Origin: Pseudomonas sp. | Lineage (GTDB): Bacteria; Pseudomonadota; Gammaproteobacteria; Pseudomonadales; Pseudomonadaceae | DNA length: 11,725 nt | NCBI GenBank assembly: GCA_007117785.1 | Contig: SKFV01000235.1 | Location: 1 to 11,725 of the forward strand | Direction: 5' to 3' | Shown: one piece after another, positions 7,419 to 11,725 of the stretch | Position numbering within the stretch: the stretch's first letter is position 1 | How the letters are laid out: each line of letters starts with the position of its first letter | Notes under the pieces: generated by a model | Databases searched by the model: none | What the model saw: the letters and a program-made list of their open reading frames with translations, nothing else | What the model was told of the DNA's origin: nothing | Position numbers and translations under genes: made by a program

Positions 7419-8516
7419 ATGAAAAGACGTGAACTACTGACCGCCGCTGGTCTGGGCCTGGGTGCGGCGGCCCTTAGCGGTTGCCGCAGTGATGAGCCGG
7501 CAGTAGCAGGTGAAGGCCGGGAGCAACAGCGTTTTCGCTGGCGCATGGTCACTTCCTGGCCGAAGAATTTTCCCGGCCTGGGCACCACAGCCGAGTATTT
7601 TTCTGACCTGGTCAACCAGCTCTCCGGTGGCCGTTTGCAGGTGCAGCTGTTTGCCGCAGGTGAACTGGTACCCGCGCTGGAAGTCTTCGATGCCGTCGCC
7701 GGCGGTACTGCCGAGCTGGGCCACAGCGCAGCCTATTACTGGCGCGGCAAAACCTCCGCCGCCTCCTTCTTTACCGCCGTGCCCTTTGGCCTCAACGCCC
7801 AGGAAATGAACGCCTGGCTGTATAACGCCGGTGGCCTGGAATTGTGGCAGAAGGCCTATGCCGATTTTGGCGTCCTGCCCTTGCCCTGCGGCAACACCGG
7901 GGTGCAGATGGCTGGGTGGTTCAATCGTGAAATCAACAGCTTGGAGGATCTGCGCGGTCTGAAAATGCGCATACCCGGCTTCGGCGGTGAAGTGATGTCA
8001 CGCGCCGGCGTCACCACCGTGAGCATTCCCGGCAGCGAAATGTTTACCGCACTGCAAACCGGCGTGATTGATGCCACCGAGTGGGTCAGTCCCTACAATG
8101 ATCTGGCCTTTGGTCTGCATCAAGCGGCCAAATACTATTACTACCCCGGTTGGCAGGAACCCTGCGCTGTCCTGGAACTTACCATCAACCATCGCGCTTT
8201 CGAGCAACTGCCGAGCGACCTGCAAGCCGTGGTACGCGCTGCGGCCCGTGCTACCAATCAGGTGATGCATGACGAGTACACCCTGCGCAATGCCGAGGCG
8301 CTGGCTACCCTGGTCAACCAGCATCAGGTGCAGCTGCGCAAGCTGCCGGACGATGTGTTGAACCGGCTGCGCGAGCTGTCTGCCGAGGTGCTGGAAGAAA
8401 CTGCCAATCGGAGCGATCTCAACCGCGAGATCTGGGACTCGATGGAAGCCTTCCGCAACAAGGTCTGGCCCAGTCAGGCGTTGGGTGAGCAGGCGATGTA
8501 TGCTTTGCGTGACTGA
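7419..8516 (+). CDS. TRAP transporter substrate-binding protein, FcbT1/TakP type, predicted Tat lipoprotein
   Basis: Periplasmic solute receptor of a tripartite (TRAP) secondary transporter, 365 residues. The N-terminus has a twin-arginine motif (KRRELL, 2-7), a hydrophobic stretch and a lipobox LSGC ending at C22, suggesting a Tat-exported lipoprotein. The mature part resembles the COG4663 (mannitol/chloroaromatic-type) family, which includes the 2-oxo-acid binder TakP: TSWPKN (45-50), FAAGELVPALEVFDAV (78-93), GNTGVQMAGWF (158-168), KMRIPGFGG (182-190), EWVSPYND (221-228) and YYYYPGWQEP (239-248). Q163, R184, E221, W222 and E247 sit where TakP-type proteins bind a carboxylate and a sodium ion, so a 2-oxo acid is a reasonable but unproven substrate. 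AGGAG at 7405-7409 precedes the ATG by 9 bases. It is convergent with dctM, its probable partner, leaving 10 bases between the stops; the usual arrangement is co-directional. Confidence 0.93.
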   Translation: MKRRELLTAAGLGLGAAALSGCRSDEPAVAGEGREQQRFRWRMVTSWPKNFPGLGTTAEYFSDLVNQLSGGRLQVQLFAAGELVPALEVFDAVAGGTAELGHSAAYYWRGKTSAASFFTAVPFGLNAQEMNAWLYNAGGLELWQKAYADFGVLPLPCGNTGVQMAGWFNREINSLEDLRGLKMRIPGFGGEVMSRAGVTTVSIPGSEMFTALQTGVIDATEWVSPYNDLAFGLHQAAKYYYYPGWQEPCAVLELTINHRAFEQLPSDLQAVVRAAARATNQVMHDEYTLRNAEALATLVNQHQVQLRKLPDDVLNRLRELSAEVLEETANRSDLNREIWDSMEAFRNKVWPSQALGEQAMYALRD

Positions 8517-8526
8517 ACTCTGAGCT

Positions 8527-9897
8527 TTACACCTTCCCTGGCAACCAGGTAATCAACCCCGGCCAGATGGCGGCAATGACCAGCAGCAATATCTGAATGG
8601 CGATAAAGGGCAGTACGCCTTTGTAGATCGCGCTGGTCGGCACGCTGGGCGGGGTAACGCCGCGCAGGTAGAAGAGCGCAAAGCCGAAGGGCGGGGTGAG
8701 GAAGGAGGTTTGCAGGTTCAGCGCAATCATCACACCCAGCCAGATCGGGTCCAGCCCCATGGCCAGCAACACCGGGCCAACGATCGGCACCACGACAAAG
8801 GTGATCTCGATAAAGTCGAGAATAAAGCCGAGCAGAAAGATCAGCAGCATGACCAGCAGGGTAGCGGTAAACAGGCCGCCGGGCAGGGCATTGAATAGGC
8901 TGTGCACCAGGTCTTCGCCACCAAAGCCGCGAAATACCAGCGAGAAAATCGAGGCGCCGATCAGGATCATGAACACCATGGCGCTGATCAGGGTGGTGGA
9001 CTCGGCAACCGCTTGCAGACGACCCAGAGTCAGGCGGCCCTTGAGAATGGCCAAGAGGCTGGCGCCCAGGGCGCCGACTGCGGCCGCTTCGGTTGGGGTG
9101 GCGATACCGGCGAGGATCGAACCGAGCACCGACATGATCAACAGCAATGGCGCCACCAGGCTGAATAGCAGCCGTGGCAGGCTGATGGCCGGCAGTTCAT
9201 CGACGGGCAAAGCCGGCATTTTTTCCGGCCGCCACCATGCCATAAACAGCAGATAGAGCAGATACAGGCCGATCAGCAAAATACCGGGCAACAGGGCACC
9301 AACAAAGAGATCACCGACGCTGACTGTCTGTGGCGAGAAAATCCCCTGACGCAGTTGCGCCTGCTGGTAGGCACTGGACAGCACATCACCTAGCAATACC
9401 AGGACGATGGAGGGCGGAATAATCTGCCCCAGGGTACCGGTCGCGGCCAGGGTGCCAGTGGCAATCGCCGGGTCATAACCGCGTTTGAGCATGGTCGGCA
9501 GAGCCAGCAAGCCCAGGGTAACCACAGTGGCACCGACAATCCCGGTGCTGGCTGCGAGCAGGGCGCCAACCAGGCAGACCGCAATCGCCAGCCCGCCGCG
9601 CAGACTGCCGAACAGACGTGACATGGCATCCAGCAGATCGTCGGCGATGCGCGATTTTTCCAGCATCACGCCCATAAACACAAAGAGCGGTACGGCCAAT
9701 AGCGTCTGATTATTCATGGTGCCGAACAAGCGGCTGGGCATTGCACCGAGAAAGCTGGGCTCAAATACACCGAGCAGGATGCCAGCACCGGCAAACAGCA
9801 GTGATAGACCGCCGAGAGTAAAGGCCACCGGAAAGCCCAGCATCAGCGCCAGGCAGATACACACAAATAACAGTATTGCGATCCACTCGAAGCCCAT
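8527..9897 (-). CDS. dctM: TRAP transporter large permease subunit
   Basis: A 456-residue integral inner-membrane protein with about a dozen hydrophobic segments throughout, the translocation subunit of a sodium-coupled TRAP transporter. Family features include LGFPVAFTLGG near the N-terminus (about 20-30), AVPLFVFMGVMLEKS (about 68-82), ASTGIVGATVVTLG and ATGTLGQIIPPSIVLV in the first half, and GIATPTEAAAVGALGASLLA plus the LDFIEITFVVVPIVGPVLLA region in the second. Its length suits the FcbT3-like (mannitol/chloroaromatic) branch, matching the binding protein opposite. The ATG overlaps the dctQ stop by one base (TGATG), with GAGG at 9908-9905, so translational coupling to dctQ is likely. It ends 10 bases from the convergent binding-protein gene with no terminator visible between. 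The substrate is not shown by this subunit. Confidence 0.95.
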   Translation of the reverse strand: MGFEWIAILLFVCICLALMLGFPVAFTLGGLSLLFAGAGILLGVFEPSFLGAMPSRLFGTMNNQTLLAVPLFVFMGVMLEKSRIADDLLDAMSRLFGSLRGGLAIAVCLVGALLAASTGIVGATVVTLGLLALPTMLKRGYDPAIATGTLAATGTLGQIIPPSIVLVLLGDVLSSAYQQAQLRQGIFSPQTVSVGDLFVGALLPGILLIGLYLLYLLFMAWWRPEKMPALPVDELPAISLPRLLFSLVAPLLLIMSVLGSILAGIATPTEAAAVGALGASLLAILKGRLTLGRLQAVAESTTLISAMVFMILIGASIFSLVFRGFGGEDLVHSLFNALPGGLFTATLLVMLLIFLLGFILDFIEITFVVVPIVGPVLLAMGLDPIWLGVMIALNLQTSFLTPPFGFALFYLRGVTPPSVPTSAIYKGVLPFIAIQILLLVIAAIWPGLITWLPGKV

Positions 9898-10466
9898 CAG
9901 AGCACCTCGTCCTGATGGTCATTGGGGTGTTCGAGGAAGTCATGGCGCATACCAGTAAGCACAGCCAGCGTCTTGATGACTTGCGCCAGCGCCTGCAATA
10001 ACAACGTTGCAACCAGCAGCAGAATAAAACTTTTCTGGATATAGACGAAGGGTAGGCCGCCGGTATCCGCAGAGCCCTCGCGCCGGGCCCAGGAGGCTGC
10101 GACGTAATCCCAGCAGTTCCAGGCCAGAAACAGGCACATCGGCAGCAACAGAAACAGGGTGCCGGCAAGATCGATCAATGCCTGACGCTGGCGCGAGAAA
10201 CGGCGGTAGAACACATCGACCCGCACGTGACTGTCACGCTGCAGTGCCCAGGCGGCGGCACCGAGAAACAGCAGGCCATGGGCATACAGGGTCAGCTCTT
10301 GCAGAGCAGTGTTGCCGCGCTGAAAACCATAGCGCATCAGCACCACGGTCACGGTAAAGAGCACCAGCAGTACACTGAGCCAGGCCAGACCGCGGCCAAG
10401 CGTGCGATTCAGGTGATCAATGGCATCCGCCAGGGGCAAGCTACGCTGTAACAGTCGATTGGGCAT
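9897..10466 (-). CDS. dctQ: TRAP transporter small permease subunit
   Basis: A 189-residue membrane protein with four hydrophobic segments (about residues 27-46, 60-78, 96-117 and 145-166), the normal architecture of the DctQ subunit that binds DctM. Typical family traits are the LQELTLYAHGLLFLGAAAW segment and the HVRVDVFYRRFS motif between the second and third helices. The start at 10466 has a modest AGG a few bases upstream. The stop overlaps the dctM start by one base, and 39 bases separate its start from the upstream thioesterase stop, so a thioesterase-dctQ-dctM transcript is plausible. Confidence 0.93.
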   Translation of the reverse strand: MPNRLLQRSLPLADAIDHLNRTLGRGLAWLSVLLVLFTVTVVLMRYGFQRGNTALQELTLYAHGLLFLGAAAWALQRDSHVRVDVFYRRFSRQRQALIDLAGTLFLLLPMCLFLAWNCWDYVAASWARREGSADTGGLPFVYIQKSFILLLVATLLLQALAQVIKTLAVLTGMRHDFLEHPNDHQDEVL

Positions 10467-10505
10467 GGTTACCTGGGAAAGTGTCCTGGAGCGGTTATCC
10501 CGGTG

Positions 10506-10898
10506 TCAGGAAGGAATGATCCGGGTCCGCCCACGGTCGTCAATGGCAACAAAGACGAAGGTCGCCTCGGTGACTTTGCGGCATTCATCATGCGCCAGGT
10601 CTTCACTCCAGACTTCGACGGTAATCTTTATCGAGCTGCGGCCAATGTCCTGCAGCAACGAATAGAACGCCAGTTGCGCACCCACCGGCACCGGGACCAT
10701 AAAGCCCATACGGTCTATGGCGACGGTGGCAACACGGCCACGAGCAATACGCGAAGCGGTGCTGGTGCCGGCGAGGTCCATTTGCGAGACCAGCCAGCCG
10801 CCAAAAATATCTCCCCAGGCGTTGGCATCACGCGGAAGCGCGGTCACCTTGAGGGCTAATTCCCCTTGTGGAATAGGATCTTGATCAACATCATTCAT
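10506..10898 (-). CDS. yciA: Acyl-CoA thioesterase, YciA-type hotdog fold
   Basis: Cytosolic acyl-CoA hydrolase releasing CoA and a free acid; YciA enzymes of E. coli and Haemophilus have broad substrate range. The 130-residue product matches YciA in length and sequence: GELALKVTALPRDANAWGD (12-30), the hotdog helix IFGGWLVSQMDLAG (31-44) with D41 at the usual catalytic aspartate, GRVATVAIDRMGFMVPVPVG (54-73), and VEVWSED (94-100) followed by TEATFVFVAID. The ATG at 10898 is chosen because the family's N-terminus begins shortly before PQGEL; no strong Shine-Dalgarno is visible. A consensus -10 lies just upstream. It is divergent from pstS and may be the first gene of a unit including dctQ and dctM. 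The cellular role here is not shown. Confidence 0.92.
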   Translation of the reverse strand: MNDVDQDPIPQGELALKVTALPRDANAWGDIFGGWLVSQMDLAGTSTASRIARGRVATVAIDRMGFMVPVPVGAQLAFYSLLQDIGRSSIKITVEVWSEDLAHDECRKVTEATFVFVAIDDRGRTRIIPS

Positions 10899-10916
10899 GT
10901 CAGACTCGCGTTGGAC

Positions 10917-10922
10917 ATTATA
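10917..10922 (-). promoter_or_regulatory. -10 element for the yciA-dctQM direction
   Basis: A perfect TATAAT on the minus strand lies 18 bases upstream of the yciA ATG. Transcription would start near 10910, giving a leader of only about 12 bases. No good -35 hexamer is found at 16-18 bp, so it may depend on an activator or be weak. Confidence 0.4.
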
Positions 10923-10955
10923 TTTATTGGGTCACTAAAGCATTCTGTATCATGC

Positions 10956-10984
10956 TTGACAAGTGCCAGGCGGCGCTATATTAC
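10956..10984 (+). promoter_or_regulatory. Sigma70-type promoter upstream of pstS
   Basis: TTGACA (10956-10961) and TATTAC (10979-10984) are separated by 17 bases, a full consensus -35 and a fair -10 (TATATT at 10977-10982 is an alternative with 15-bp spacing). Transcription would run toward pstS with a leader of about 160 bases that crosses the Pho-box region. It could supply basal pstS expression or a short leader RNA. Confidence 0.5.
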
Positions 10985-11064
10985 GGCCTGCGCAATCGAG
11001 TCTCAATGAAAAGCGCGCAAGAAGTTGCCGGAGCAGTCTCCTGACAGGGTGTGGTTTAACCAAA

Positions 11065-11104
11065 CTGTCATATTACGGGCATAGAGTTGTCACATGGCAT
11101 AACG
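11065..11104 (+). promoter_or_regulatory. Pho box (PhoB-binding heptamers) of pstS
   Basis: Heptamers occur at 11-bp pitch with 4-bp spacers: CTGTCAT (11065-11071), CGGGCAT (11076-11082), TTGTCAC (11087-11093) and a weak CATAACG (11098-11104). The first is an exact match to the PhoB heptamer consensus and the third differs at two positions. GATACT at 11104-11109 sits about 10 bases after the third heptamer, where PhoB-dependent promoters place the -10. This predicts PhoR/PhoB induction under phosphate limitation, as is known for pst genes. Confidence 0.75.
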
Positions 11105-11150
11105 ATACTGAGCCACGTGATGCCAAACACGTCCTCTGAAGGAGACAAGC

Positions 11151-11725
11151 ATGAAACTGAAGCAACTCTGTGTCGCCGTAAGTCTTGCCAGCGCTGCTGC
11201 ATTCAGCACCGTTAGCGTAGCTGATGTAGATCCGAACCTGCCAAGCTATGAGCGCGTTGGTGGTGTATCGGGCAACCTGTCCAGTATCGGTTCCGATACC
11301 CTGAACAACCTGATGACCCTGTGGGCTGAAGAGTTCAACAAGTTCTACCCGAACGTGAACGTACAGATCCAGGGTGCTGGTTCATCTACTGCGCCGCCGG
11401 CGATCACTGAAGGTACTGCCAACTTTGCTCCGATGAGCCGCGCCATGCGTGATTCGGAAATCCAGACCTTTGAACAGCGCCACGGCTATGCACCTTATGC
11501 CCTGCCGGTTGCCGTTGACATGCTGGCTGTCTATGTCAACAAGGACAATCCGATTGAAGGTCTGAGCCTGCAACAGGTTGATGCCATCTTCTCCGCTACC
11601 CGTCGTTGCGGTGCCAGCGAAGATATTACCCGTTGGGGCCAGCTGGGCCTGACCGGTGCCTGGTCAAACCGTGACTTCGCCCTGTACAGCCGTAACGCTG
11701 TATCCGGCACCTACGGTTTCTTCAA
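11151..11725 (+). CDS. pstS: Phosphate ABC transporter substrate-binding protein PstS, C-terminus cut by window edge
   Basis: Periplasmic phosphate receptor of the high-affinity PstSCAB importer. The first 191 residues are visible and the frame runs open off the right edge. A Sec signal peptide (MKLKQL, then a hydrophobic stretch) probably ends at SVA before DVDP (cleavage after A24). The mature part has GNLSSIGSDTLNNL (41-54), GAGSSTAPPAITEGTANF (75-92), APMSRAM (93-99), LPVAVDMLAVYVNKDNP (118-134) and RNAVSGTYGFF (181-191), which carry phosphate-contacting Ser/Thr/Arg positions of the family. It strongly resembles the pseudomonad PstS that precedes pstC and pstA. AGGAG at 11140-11144 is well placed before the ATG. 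The Pho box upstream supports control by phosphate limitation. pstCAB should follow to the right, which cannot be seen here. Confidence 0.95.
   Translation, partial: MKLKQLCVAVSLASAAAFSTVSVADVDPNLPSYERVGGVSGNLSSIGSDTLNNLMTLWAEEFNKFYPNVNVQIQGAGSSTAPPAITEGTANFAPMSRAMRDSEIQTFEQRHGYAPYALPVAVDMLAVYVNKDNPIEGLSLQQVDAIFSATRRCGASEDITRWGQLGLTGAWSNRDFALYSRNAVSGTYGFF

Noticed and set aside
11006..11044. Twelve-codon ORF in the pstS leader (MKSAQEVAGAVS)
   Set aside because: It has no Shine-Dalgarno and no regulatory codon run or attenuator structure, so chance is the better explanation.
1..11725. CRISPR arrays, insertion sequences, tRNA/rRNA genes, toxin-antitoxin or phage genes
   Set aside because: No regularly spaced repeats, transposase frames, terminal inverted repeats, cloverleaf sequences or phage-like genes were seen, and coding density with conserved genes leaves little space for them.

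Overview
The window looks like chromosomal core DNA of a gammaproteobacterium of the Pseudomonas/Halopseudomonas type. The deduced UvrD, HexR-like regulator, Zwf, YciA and PstS all read like pseudomonad proteins. The order regulator - zwf - (GGDEF/EAL gene) - uvrD resembles, from memory, the region of the second zwf copy next to uvrD in Pseudomonas aeruginosa. I see no insertion sequence, phage gene, CRISPR array, tRNA or rRNA, and nothing that looks recently acquired.

Layout. Bases 1-563 (minus) hold the N-terminal two thirds of a HexR/RpiR-family regulator, cut by the window edge. It is divergent from zwf (662-2134, plus), and a perfect 10-3-10 inverted repeat at 604-626 lies between them. 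zwf meets, stop codon against stop codon, a large membrane-bound PAS-PAS-GGDEF-EAL protein (2135-4972, minus). Its GGDEF motif is degenerate and its EAL motif intact, so it is probably a c-di-GMP phosphodiesterase. A 210-base divergent gap leads to uvrD (5183-7354, plus), which has an extended -10 motif so close to the start that the mRNA may be leaderless.

Next is a TRAP transporter split over two strands. The periplasmic binding protein (7419-8516, plus) converges with the two membrane subunits dctM (8527-9897, minus) and dctQ (9897-10466, minus). The membrane genes lie downstream of a YciA-type acyl-CoA thioesterase (10506-10898, minus), possibly in one operon. Finally, pstS (11151 to the right edge, plus) encodes the phosphate-binding protein of the Pst importer. 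It is preceded by a row of Pho-box-like heptamers at 11-bp pitch and by a separate sigma70-type promoter further upstream.

Functionally the window joins entry to the oxidative pentose phosphate/Entner-Doudoroff route with its likely repressor, c-di-GMP turnover, DNA repair, uptake of an organic acid (probably a 2-oxo acid) and phosphate uptake. These are mostly independent units. No gene here points to a new defence or mobile system; the points worth checking are regulatory and organisational.
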